This document shows, piece by piece, positions 26,485-33,925 of a stretch of 52,474 nt of DNA. Position 1 is the first letter of the stretch; every line of letters starts with the position of its first letter. Where the stretch lies: positions 1-52,474 of the forward strand of contig JAIDDH010000028.1 in NCBI GenBank assembly GCA_029055435.1. The letters are read 5' to 3'. The DNA is from Acetatifactor sp. (GTDB taxonomy: Bacteria; Bacillota; Clostridia; Lachnospirales; Lachnospiraceae). A model generated the notes under the pieces. It had not been told where the DNA came from. It saw only the letters and a program-made list of their open reading frames with translations, and did no database searches. The position numbers and the translations under genes are program-made.

Positions 26485-27490
26485 TCTCGTCACCTCCGCC
26501 TCTGGAAATAACAATTTCTCCTGCATCCTCCAGCTTGCGGATGATATTTACAATCTTCTGCTGTGCTTCCTCCACATCCTTCATGCGGACAGGTCCCATA
26601 AACTCCATGTCCTCCTTGATCATGGTAGCCAGACGCTTGGACAGGTTGTTGAAAATCGCGGTCTGAACCTCTTCGTTTGCGCCCTTCAACGCAATCTCCA
26701 GATCGTTGTTGTCCACGTCGCGCAGCACACGCTGAATCGCGCGGTCGTCCAAAAGCAGCACATCCTCGAACACAAACATCTTCTTTCTGATCTCGTCCGC
26801 CAATTCCGGCTCCTCGATCTCCAAAGTCTCCATGATATGTTTCTCTGTACCTCTGTCTACGGTGTTCAAGATATCCACCACCGCATCCACGCCGCCGATG
26901 ACCGTGTAGTCCTGATTCACCAGACTTGCAAGCTTCGACTCCAGCACCTTCTCTACCTCCTTGATGACATCCGGGCTGGTGCGGTCCATCATGGCAATAC
27001 GCTTTGCCACATCCGCCTGTCTGTCAGGGGGCAGCGCAGAAACAATCAGCGCTGATTGAGCAGGCGACAGATAAGACAAAATCAACGCAATGGTCTGCGG
27101 ATGTTCGTCCTGAATAAAGTTGATGAGCTGAGAGGGCTCGGTCTTTCGCACAAACTCGAAAGGCTTTACCTGCAGGGAGGCCGTCAGCTTGCCGATTACC
27201 TCCATGGCCTTCTCGTTGCCCAGCGCCTTATCCAAAAGCTCCTTCGCATAGCTGATACCGCCCTCCGCGATATACTGCTGTGCAAGGCAGACCTCATAGA
27301 ACTCGTTGATGACCTCCTCCTTCACCTGGGGCATCACCCCTCTGGTGTTGGCAATCTCCAGCGTGAGTTCCTCTATCTCATCTTCCTTCAAATGTTTAAA
27401 CAGCCCTGCGGAGCGCTCCGGCCCCAGAGAAATCAGTAAGATTGCCGCTTTCTGCAATCCCGATATACCGTTTTCGCTCTTCTTTGCCAT
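26474..27490 (-). CDS. fliG: FliG, C-ring rotor protein
   Basis: Rotor protein that receives torque from MotA and bridges the MS ring to FliM. The 338 residues have the N-terminal FliF-binding domain starting at NGISGLQKAAILLISLG, the middle domain with an EHPQTIALILSYL motif (the EHPQ FliM-binding site), and the C-terminal torque domain with charged residues around DVLLLDDRAIQRVLRDVD. Length is normal. It lies between fliF and fliH. Confidence 0.95.
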   Translation of the reverse strand: MAKKSENGISGLQKAAILLISLGPERSAGLFKHLKEDEIEELTLEIANTRGVMPQVKEEVINEFYEVCLAQQYIAEGGISYAKELLDKALGNEKAMEVIGKLTASLQVKPFEFVRKTEPSQLINFIQDEHPQTIALILSYLSPAQSALIVSALPPDRQADVAKRIAMMDRTSPDVIKEVEKVLESKLASLVNQDYTVIGGVDAVVDILNTVDRGTEKHIMETLEIEEPELADEIRKKMFVFEDVLLLDDRAIQRVLRDVDNNDLEIALKGANEEVQTAIFNNLSKRLATMIKEDMEFMGPVRMKDVEEAQQKIVNIIRKLEDAGEIVISRGGGDEIVV

Positions 27491-27511
27491 CTGTTCTCTC
27501 CTTCAACTCCG

Positions 27512-29104
27512 TCACCAGTCCTCGTTGAGCCAGTTGCGCAACAGTGCGGCCGCCGACTCGGGATTCTCGTCCACAAACTTCTCTATCATCTTGTGAATCT
27601 CGGACTTGGCCTCCACATCGATATCCACCAGCTCCGTCTCGGGATTGGACTGCAAAAGATTCTCCACGGAGAGCTCTTCGTCCTCCTCCGCCTGCTTTCT
27701 GCTGCTCATGCTGCGCAGAACCACGAAGCCCAGAAGCGCAAGAATCACAATCAGCATGGAGACGCCCGATACATTGGTCCAGCTCACGGAAAATCCCGGC
27801 TTATCCACAAAAACGGGAGACTCATAAGAGACAATAGTGATGTTCTCCCGGGGAATCCTCGTGGCGGTATGAGCCATACTGTAATAGTCCTCATCAACCT
27901 CCAGCTTCACATCAGCCGCATTGTTTAACTTGAATTCCTCCCAGGAAATGCCATCCAGAAGTCCCTGTCTGTTCACATCCTCCTCACGGTATTCGCGATA
28001 TCGGATCAATGCGATGGTCATACCGGAATTATTGTAATTGATAACACCCGCAGGAGTTAACTTGTTTTGAATATTCTCGTTTGGAAGGTAATCCCGCAGC
28101 GACTCAGTCTGAGTAGCGGAGGAATTGTTGGAATCAGGACTCACATACACATTTTCATCATTGGAATCTGTACCGGGCACATAGGAGCCACTGTTCTCGC
28201 TCTCCGAACTAAATAGCTCCTCGTGGGCCAGATAACCTTCAGTCCGTCCGTCCTCCACAGAATAGCGCTTGGCAGTTTCCTCATACTCGGAATAGTCCAT
28301 GTCCAGGCTGCAGGTGACCTCCACCTGACTGAACTGATTGGTGCCCAGCATAACCTTTTTCACCTGATTGGCCACCATGGACTGACCCTGATTCTGCAGC
28401 TCCTGCATGGAACTTGCCACACCGGCGGTGGTATAATCATCCCCGCCCGCAAATAACAGATTGGACTCCGAATCCAGAATCGTGATGTTCGCCGTAGTGC
28501 TATTACCCAGCCAAGTCGCAACACCCCGGGCTACATTGGCCGCATTGACAGAAGTGAAAGTACCGTCCAGCTCCAACGTAATGTACGCGCTGGACTCCTG
28601 CTTCTCGCGGATCAACGTCCCATCCTGGGGCGGAATATGTAGAACTACCGTTGCTTTTTTTATGTTGGAATAGGAGGCCAGAATTTTCTCCAGTCTACTC
28701 TGATAGGCCGCCACCGTCAGCTTCTCCTTATCCGAGGCCGTGGTGGAAATACTGCCGTTCAGCGCCTGCTGAATCGTGTATTCGTCTGCACCGTAGCCTG
28801 CGGCCCCCAGAGCCCAGACCGCTGTCACATACTGACTGGTCTCAACGCTGAATTTCAGGCCGTCCGCAGAGGGCTTATACTTGATATTGGCGCCGTCCAG
28901 AAGAGCCTGCACTTCCGCAGCCTTGGCTGCGTTCTCACAAGTGGTCAGAGCTGTGTATTTAGGCTGTGACGTCACATATATCACTATCGCAAAGGCAAAG
29001 ATGACCGATGCGCCCAGACCGATGATAATAGTCTTTTGGCGCGAGGTGAATTTATTCCACCAGTCCATCGCCTTCTGCAAAATTTCTTTCAATTTCTCAG
29101 GCAT
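27512..29104 (-). CDS. fliF: FliF, MS-ring protein
   Basis: Forms the MS ring, the first structure of the basal body. The 530 residues show an N-terminal membrane helix (about 23-45), ring-building motifs (KYTALTTCENAAKAAEVQAL; later LEKILASYSNIKKATVVLHI), a variable Ser/Asn/Glu-rich insertion around 290-340, a second membrane helix (about 447-468), and a cytoplasmic tail that binds FliG. Standard order fliE-fliF-fliG. Confidence 0.95.
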   Translation of the reverse strand: MPEKLKEILQKAMDWWNKFTSRQKTIIIGLGASVIFAFAIVIYVTSQPKYTALTTCENAAKAAEVQALLDGANIKYKPSADGLKFSVETSQYVTAVWALGAAGYGADEYTIQQALNGSISTTASDKEKLTVAAYQSRLEKILASYSNIKKATVVLHIPPQDGTLIREKQESSAYITLELDGTFTSVNAANVARGVATWLGNSTTANITILDSESNLLFAGGDDYTTAGVASSMQELQNQGQSMVANQVKKVMLGTNQFSQVEVTCSLDMDYSEYEETAKRYSVEDGRTEGYLAHEELFSSESENSGSYVPGTDSNDENVYVSPDSNNSSATQTESLRDYLPNENIQNKLTPAGVINYNNSGMTIALIRYREYREEDVNRQGLLDGISWEEFKLNNAADVKLEVDEDYYSMAHTATRIPRENITIVSYESPVFVDKPGFSVSWTNVSGVSMLIVILALLGFVVLRSMSSRKQAEEDEELSVENLLQSNPETELVDIDVEAKSEIHKMIEKFVDENPESAAALLRNWLNEDW

Positions 29105-29150
29105 GGTATTTCTCCTGTCTCATGTATTGGTATGTAGTATACCTCTATAT

Positions 29151-29498
29151 CTAAATCTGCATCTGCATCAATTCTTTATATGCGTCGAGCAGCTTGTTTT
29201 TGATAGCTACCGTATACTGCAATGCCGCAGAGGCCTTGCGAAGCGCGATTGTCAAATCATGGGCGTTCTCCGTCTCGCCCAGCGCAAATCTGATCTCTTC
29301 ATTCTCTCTGTCCGACAGATAACTGTTGGTCGTTTTGATATTGTCCAATGCCGCACCCAAAATGGACTCAAACATAGTTCCATCCGCAGAACCGGTCTTC
29401 TCCGCGAGACTCCCTGTCAAAGTGGAAAGGCCGTTCACGGAATTCAATCCCGAAGTTCCGCTCAGGCCGCTGAGCGCGCTGATTGCCGATAAATCCAT
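29151..29498 (-). CDS. fliE: FliE, MS ring-rod junction protein
   Basis: Small exported protein that joins the MS ring to the rod. The 115 residues have a Ser/Gly/Leu-rich, low-complexity N terminus and the family C terminus: MFESILGAALDNIKTTNSYL, HDLTIALRKASAALQYTVAI and KELMQMQI. Length is normal. It lies between flgC and fliF, 75 bases after flgC, with AGGAGGAGATAG before the ATG. Confidence 0.93.
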   Translation of the reverse strand: MDLSAISALSGLSGTSGLNSVNGLSTLTGSLAEKTGSADGTMFESILGAALDNIKTTNSYLSDRENEEIRFALGETENAHDLTIALRKASAALQYTVAIKNKLLDAYKELMQMQI

Positions 29499-29573
29499 AA
29501 TCTATCTCCTCCTGCTGATTTATTACCTTGATTAATTGTCTTGATTATAGCCCTGACTGAGCTTGCGCGGCCT

Positions 29574-30029
29574 TTACGACTGTGCCAGCGACAGGCCCTG
29601 CTGCACCATGGACTTACTGGCATTGAAAGCCGTGGAATTGGCCTCGTAGGCACGGCTCGCATCGATGAGATTCGTCATCTCTGTTATGATATTGACATTG
29701 GGATAGGACACATAGCCGTTCTCATCCGCATCGGGATGTGCCGGATCATACACCAGACGCTGTTCGGACTCCGTATCCTCATAGATACCGTTCACCTTGA
29801 CACCCTGCCCCACATATGCCGCACTGGCGCCCTTCAGCACCTTGTGGAAATTATGGTGGGTGTTATCGCCGCCTTTGGTGGCAAAAGTCACGATCTTGCG
29901 CACATAAGGCGTGCCGTCCGCCGTGCGGGTCGTGTTGGCATTGGCCACATTCTCAGAAATGGTATCCATGCGCAGACGCTGCGCGGTCATACCGGATGCG
30001 TTTACATTAAATGCGGAAAATAAGCTCAT
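29574..30029 (-). CDS. flgC: FlgC, proximal rod protein
   Basis: Subunit of the proximal rod, exported through the type III apparatus. The 151 residues start MSLFSAFNVNASGMTAQRLR with DTISENVANANTTRT, the rod-protein N-terminal signature, and end with EMTNLIDASRAYEANSTAFN, the C-terminal rod motif. The ATG has GAGGAGGAAATCCT upstream. flgB precedes it. Confidence 0.95.
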   Translation of the reverse strand: MSLFSAFNVNASGMTAQRLRMDTISENVANANTTRTADGTPYVRKIVTFATKGGDNTHHNFHKVLKGASAAYVGQGVKVNGIYEDTESEQRLVYDPAHPDADENGYVSYPNVNIITEMTNLIDASRAYEANSTAFNASKSMVQQGLSLAQS

Positions 30030-30102
30030 AGGATTTCCTCCTCATACTATCGTTCACTGTCACTTCAGCCGTTTTTCACCATCCCGGCTTCTATCCTAGC
30101 TT

Positions 30103-30492
30103 CTATTTCATTGCAGTTTCCAAATCCTGGAATTCATGGTTGATGCTCGTCATCAGACCCTGATATTTCAACTGGTTCTCCGCCAGCATCACATTCTCAT
30201 TCTCGATATCTACATTATTGCCGTCCAGACGATAAGAAAAATTAGCATAGTCAGTATACACCTGCGGGCGCAGCCTGCTGGTCTTCACATTATGTACCTT
30301 GCTGTCCATGGACTGATAACGATTATATCCCAGAGCTTTCTTTAACTCCGACTCAAAGGCAACATCCTGCCTCTTATAATAGGGCGTGGTTGCGTTTGAA
30401 ATATTGTTGGATATGGCCTCATTGCGCAGCCAGCTGGCATCCGCCGCCTTGTCCAGCACATTGATATAATCAAAAGCGTTGGTATTAATCAT
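30103..30492 (-). CDS. flgB: FlgB, proximal rod protein
   Basis: Rod protein and first gene of the flagellar operon. I start it at the ATG 30490-30492, with AAAGGAG upstream; a longer frame opens at 30534, but the extra residues do not resemble FlgB. The resulting protein of about 129 residues begins MINTNAFDYINVLDKAADAS, has AISNNISNATTPYYKRQDV as the rod signature, and ends with SINHEFQDLETAMK. A vegetative-type promoter lies about 50 bases upstream. Confidence 0.94.
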   Translation of the reverse strand: MINTNAFDYINVLDKAADASWLRNEAISNNISNATTPYYKRQDVAFESELKKALGYNRYQSMDSKVHNVKTSRLRPQVYTDYANFSYRLDGNNVDIENENVMLAENQLKYQGLMTSINHEFQDLETAMK

Positions 30493-30540
30493 AGAAAAAC
30501 TCCTTTCTGTACACGGCAAATAAAAACTGCCCACTTATTT

Positions 30541-30568
30541 ATTATAAGTTATTTTATCAAAAACACAA
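30541..30568 (-). promoter_or_regulatory. Promoter of the fla/che operon
   Basis: On the minus strand TTGTGT (30563-30568), 16 bases, then a perfect TATAAT (30541-30546). Predicted transcription starts near 30534, about 40 bases before the flgB ATG. It is downstream of the codY terminator, so flgB does not rely on read-through. The sigma-A type agrees with the main fla/che promoter of Bacillus subtilis. Confidence 0.6.
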
Positions 30569-30611
30569 TATCTTTTTTTGAAAAAATACATACTATTGCG
30601 TTATTGTGAAT

Positions 30612-30626
30612 AATTTCCAGCAATTG
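30612..30626. promoter_or_regulatory. Possible CodY box upstream of flgB
   Basis: On the minus strand the 15 bases CAATTGCTGGAAATT match the CodY consensus AATTTTCWGAAAATT in 11 positions. The site lies about 44 bases upstream of the flgB -35 element and beside the codY terminator. In AT-rich DNA such matches also arise by chance. Confidence 0.25.
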
Positions 30627-30662
30627 AAAAAGGATTTATCGCCTATACAATAAATCCTTTTA
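30627..30662 (-). terminator. Rho-independent terminator of codY
   Basis: AAAAGGATTTAT pairs with ATAAATCCTTTT around a 10-base loop, followed on the minus strand by a run of T. It lies about 70 bases after the codY stop and separates codY from the flagellar operon. Confidence 0.75.
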
Positions 30663-30733
30663 TCTCTTCTCTAAGCTCTGCCAATCCATTGTTCTATGTA
30701 ATTTACCATAAATTCTATTCTTTATCTTCAAAC

Positions 30734-31522
30734 TTATCCCCGACTATTCTGGCTCTTAAGCGCTTCGATTTCATCAAACACCACATCGTTCAGCACCTTG
30801 ATATAAGTCCCCTTCATACCGGAGGAGCGGGATTCAATGACGCCTGCGCTCTCAAACTTGCGCAATGCATTTACAATTACAGAGCGGGTGATTCCCACGC
30901 GGTCTGCAATCTTGCTGGCTACGAGAATTCCTTCCATGCCGTTCAGCTCGTCGAAAATATGCGTGATGGCCTCCATCTCGGAGAAGGACAGTGTGCTGAT
31001 AGCGGATTTTACCACCGCCACCTTGCGGCTCTCCTCCGCATTCTCCTCATTCACCGCCCGAAGCATCTCCAGCCCTACTACCGTAGTGCCATACTCGCAG
31101 AGAATAATGTCGTCAATGTCATACTGCTCGTTACACTTGTAGATGAAGAGCGTTCCCAGACGCTCGCCCGCAATCTCAATGGGAGCAATCGTGGCCTGGA
31201 ACCTGCGGATATCCGCACTCTCAAAACCCAGTGTCTCCAGATTTACGTTTTCCTTGGTGGAGAGCACACCCAGGAGCCTTTCGTTGAGCATCGGATCGAT
31301 AAAACCTCCCACACTCTCATTGATCAACTCCGTGATGGCATCTATGCCGTCCGACATTCCGACGCCGAGAACCTTGCCCTTACGGCTGATCACCAGTACA
31401 TTGGACTCGAGAATCTCACGCATCACCTTGCAGATATCATTAAAGACAACCTTACTGGAATTATTATTGTGCAATAGCTTCCCGATTTTCCTCGTCTTAT
31501 CCAACAACTGTACACTGCTCAT
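30734..31522 (-). CDS. codY: CodY, global nutrient-responsive regulator
   Basis: GTP- and branched-chain-amino-acid-sensing DNA-binding regulator of Firmicutes. The 262 residues have an N-terminal GAF-type ligand domain (about 1-150) beginning MSSVQLLDKTRKIGKLLHNN, and a C-terminal winged helix (about 200-255) with ASKIADRVGITRSVIVNALR as the recognition region. Length is normal. It has its own promoter and terminator. Bacillus CodY directly represses the adjacent flagellar operon, and codY sits upstream of flgB there too. Confidence 0.96.
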   Translation of the reverse strand: MSSVQLLDKTRKIGKLLHNNNSSKVVFNDICKVMREILESNVLVISRKGKVLGVGMSDGIDAITELINESVGGFIDPMLNERLLGVLSTKENVNLETLGFESADIRRFQATIAPIEIAGERLGTLFIYKCNEQYDIDDIILCEYGTTVVGLEMLRAVNEENAEESRKVAVVKSAISTLSFSEMEAITHIFDELNGMEGILVASKIADRVGITRSVIVNALRKFESAGVIESRSSGMKGTYIKVLNDVVFDEIEALKSQNSRG

Positions 31523-31586
31523 AGAATATCCTCCGCTCGTGACCGCCCTATCGGACTATAAATGCCCGCACATCCAATATAAAGGT

Positions 31587-31615
31587 ATTTTAGCACAAAT
31601 GCGCGAGGATTACAA
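31587..31615 (-). promoter_or_regulatory. Promoter of codY
   Basis: On the minus strand TTGTAA (31610-31615), 17 bases, TAAAAT (31587-31592), with TGC just before the -10 (extended -10). It lies in the 152-base gap after topA and gives a leader of about 57 bases. CGGAGGATATTCT precedes the ATG. Confidence 0.6.
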
Positions 31616-31674
31616 TGTAAAATAATCAATTTCAATATTTTTTTTAATTTATTTGACAATTTACCAAAAATCGG

Positions 31675-33753
31675 TTAAACCTGTGCGGTTTCCTTCTCGC
31701 GTTCCTGAATATGCCCGCAATTTGCATCCGCACAGACATATTTATTCCCCTTTTCCAACATCAGGCCGCCGCACTTGGGACATTTCTCCTTCGCCGGCTT
31801 ATCCCATACCATAAAATCGCACTCGGGATTGTCGATACAACCAAAATATCTTCTGCCCTTGCGGGTCTTCTTCAACACCACATCCTTGCCGCACTTGGGA
31901 CATTCCACCCCGATCTTCTCAAAATAAGGCATGGTATTGCGGCACTCCGGGAATCCGGGGCAGGCCAGAAAACGCCCGTGAGGCCCATACTTGATGACCA
32001 TATGACGTCCGCATTTCTCGCAGATTTCCTCCGACTCCTCATCGGCAATAGTGACCTCCGGAAGCTCCTTCTCTGCCATTTTCACCGCCTCATCCAAATC
32101 CGGGTAGAAATTGGCCACAATCGTCTTCCACTTGACCTCTCCCTCCTCCACGCTGTCCAAAAGCGCTTCCATATTGGCTGTGAAATTCACATCCACAATG
32201 GTGGGAAAAGCCTCCTTCATCATATTGTTGACCACCTCGCCCAGCTCGGTGACATAGAGATTCTTGTTTTCCTTGGCCACATATCTCCTGGCCAGAATCG
32301 TGGTGATGGTGGGCGCATATGTGCTGGGCCGGCCAATGCCCAGTTCCTCCAGAGCGCGTACCAGCGCAGCCTCCGTGTAATGGGCAGGGGGCTGGGTGAA
32401 ATGCTGCACGGCGTCGAAGTCCACAAAGCTCAGACCGCTGTCCTCTGTGAGCGCATTACTCAATTTATTCTCCGCCTCTTTCTCATCCTCCTGCACATAG
32501 ACGCTCATGAAGCCGTCAAACAAAAGCTTGGAAGCAGCCAGCGTAAAGATATGCGCCTGTGCCTGAATCTTCACAGAGGTAGTCTCATATCGGGCGGGAC
32601 TCATACGGCTTGCCACAAAGCGCTTCCAAATCAACTGATAGAGACGGAACAAGTCTCTGGGCAGCTCATCCTTGACGGTCAGCGGCATTCTCGCCGGATC
32701 AGTGGGACGGATTGCCTCGTGGGCATCCTGTATCTTCTGCCCCTTCTTTCCCGCACTCACACTCTCCGCCTGATAGTCCTCTCCAAACTGTTTTGCGATA
32801 AAATCCCGGGCCATCACCTCCGCCTCCTCAGAGACACGGGTGGAATCCGTACGCAGATAGGTAATCAGACCAACGGTGCCCTCTCCTTTGATGTCCACGC
32901 CCTCATAGAGCTGCTGGGCCAGACGCATGGTCTTCTGAGTGGAGAAATTCAGAACCTTGCTGGCCTCCTGCTGGAGTGTGGATGTGGTAAAGGGCAGCGG
33001 AGCTTTCTTGACGCGCTCACCCTTCTTAATCTCCGTCACATGATACTCTGCATTCTTCAGAGCCGCCATGACCGCGTCGGCCTCGGCCTTACTGTGGATA
33101 GTCTGCTTTTTGCCCTTCCCGTAATACTTGGCCACAATGGGCTTCTTCTCCCCTTTTACAGCCAGCTTCACATCTATAGTCCAATACTCCTCCGGGATGA
33201 AGGCATTGATTTCCTCCTCCCGATCGCAGATGATCCGCAGAGCCACGGACTGCACGCGCCCCGCGCTCAGCCCCCGCTTAATCTTAGCCCACAGAAGCGG
33301 AGATATCCGATATCCTACCATGCGGTCCAGGACTCTTCTCGCCTGCTGGGCGTCCACCAGATTCATATTGATCTCCCTGGCATTCTTTAAGGACTCCTTC
33401 ACCGCATTTTTTGTAATCTCGTTAAAGGTGATGCGATAGACCTTTTTATCCTCCAGCTTCAGAGCATGGTACAGATGCCAGGAAATCGCCTCCCCCTCGC
33501 GGTCCGGGTCGGTAGCCAGATAAATTTTTTCCGCCTTTTTTACTTCTTTGCGCAGAGCGGCCAACACATCGCCCTTTCCTCGGATTGTAATATACTTGGG
33601 TTCATAATCATGCTCAACATCGATACCAAGCTGACTTTTAGGCATGTCGCGCACATGTCCGTTGCTTGCGGCGACCTCATAGTTTGCACCCAAAAATTTC
33701 TTGATCGTCTTCACCTTCGCCGGTGATTCCACAATAACCAAATATTTTGCCAT
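31675..33753 (-). CDS. topA: TopA, DNA topoisomerase I
   Basis: Type IA topoisomerase that relaxes negative supercoils. The 692 residues have an N-terminal Toprim domain (YLVIVESPAKVKTIKKFLG, later YLATDPDREGEAI with the metal-binding acids), the active-site Tyr near residue 300 in GLITYLRTDSTRVS, and three C-terminal four-cysteine zinc ribbons (CEKCGRHM, CPKCGKDV, CPKCGGLM). Length is normal for Clostridia. It has its own promoter, after the pilus operon terminator. Confidence 0.96.
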   Translation of the reverse strand: MAKYLVIVESPAKVKTIKKFLGANYEVAASNGHVRDMPKSQLGIDVEHDYEPKYITIRGKGDVLAALRKEVKKAEKIYLATDPDREGEAISWHLYHALKLEDKKVYRITFNEITKNAVKESLKNAREINMNLVDAQQARRVLDRMVGYRISPLLWAKIKRGLSAGRVQSVALRIICDREEEINAFIPEEYWTIDVKLAVKGEKKPIVAKYYGKGKKQTIHSKAEADAVMAALKNAEYHVTEIKKGERVKKAPLPFTTSTLQQEASKVLNFSTQKTMRLAQQLYEGVDIKGEGTVGLITYLRTDSTRVSEEAEVMARDFIAKQFGEDYQAESVSAGKKGQKIQDAHEAIRPTDPARMPLTVKDELPRDLFRLYQLIWKRFVASRMSPARYETTSVKIQAQAHIFTLAASKLLFDGFMSVYVQEDEKEAENKLSNALTEDSGLSFVDFDAVQHFTQPPAHYTEAALVRALEELGIGRPSTYAPTITTILARRYVAKENKNLYVTELGEVVNNMMKEAFPTIVDVNFTANMEALLDSVEEGEVKWKTIVANFYPDLDEAVKMAEKELPEVTIADEESEEICEKCGRHMVIKYGPHGRFLACPGFPECRNTMPYFEKIGVECPKCGKDVVLKKTRKGRRYFGCIDNPECDFMVWDKPAKEKCPKCGGLMLEKGNKYVCADANCGHIQEREKETAQV

Positions 33754-33800
33754 TTTTTACCTTCCCATGCATATCATATTGATTTTAATAATCGTGAACC

Positions 33801-33829
33801 ACTATACACCAAAAGTTTGCAGGACGCAA
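33801..33829 (-). promoter_or_regulatory. Promoter of topA
   Basis: On the minus strand TTGCGT (33824-33829), 17 bases, TATAGT (33801-33806). It lies between the pilus-operon terminator and topA and gives a leader of about 40 bases. Confidence 0.55.
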
Positions 33830-33864
33830 GCTATTTTATAAAATTTAAGAAAAGTTCAGAGTTG

Positions 33865-33910
33865 CAAAAGAGAGCCATATCCCGGATATACGCCGGAATA
33901 TGGCTCTCTC
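33865..33910 (-). terminator. Rho-independent terminator of the pilus operon
   Basis: GAGAGCCATAT pairs with ATATGGCTCTC, with an inner CCGG/CCGG pairing, and TTTT follows on the minus strand. It starts about 16 bases after the stop of the last pilus gene. One of the strongest hairpins in the window. Confidence 0.85.
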
Positions 33911-33925
33911 TCAAATGATTCTAGA

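Noticed and set aside
31540..31560. CCGATA upstream of codY as a sigma-D -10
   Set aside because: No TAAA-like element 15 bases upstream. The TTGTAA-N17-TAAAAT promoter explains the gap better.
31711..33390. Long open frame (559 codons) on the plus strand opposite topA
   Set aside because: topA is certain on the minus strand, and the antisense frame has no recognisable domain, is rich in His/Leu/Arg typical of a reversed codon shadow, and lacks a ribosome site.
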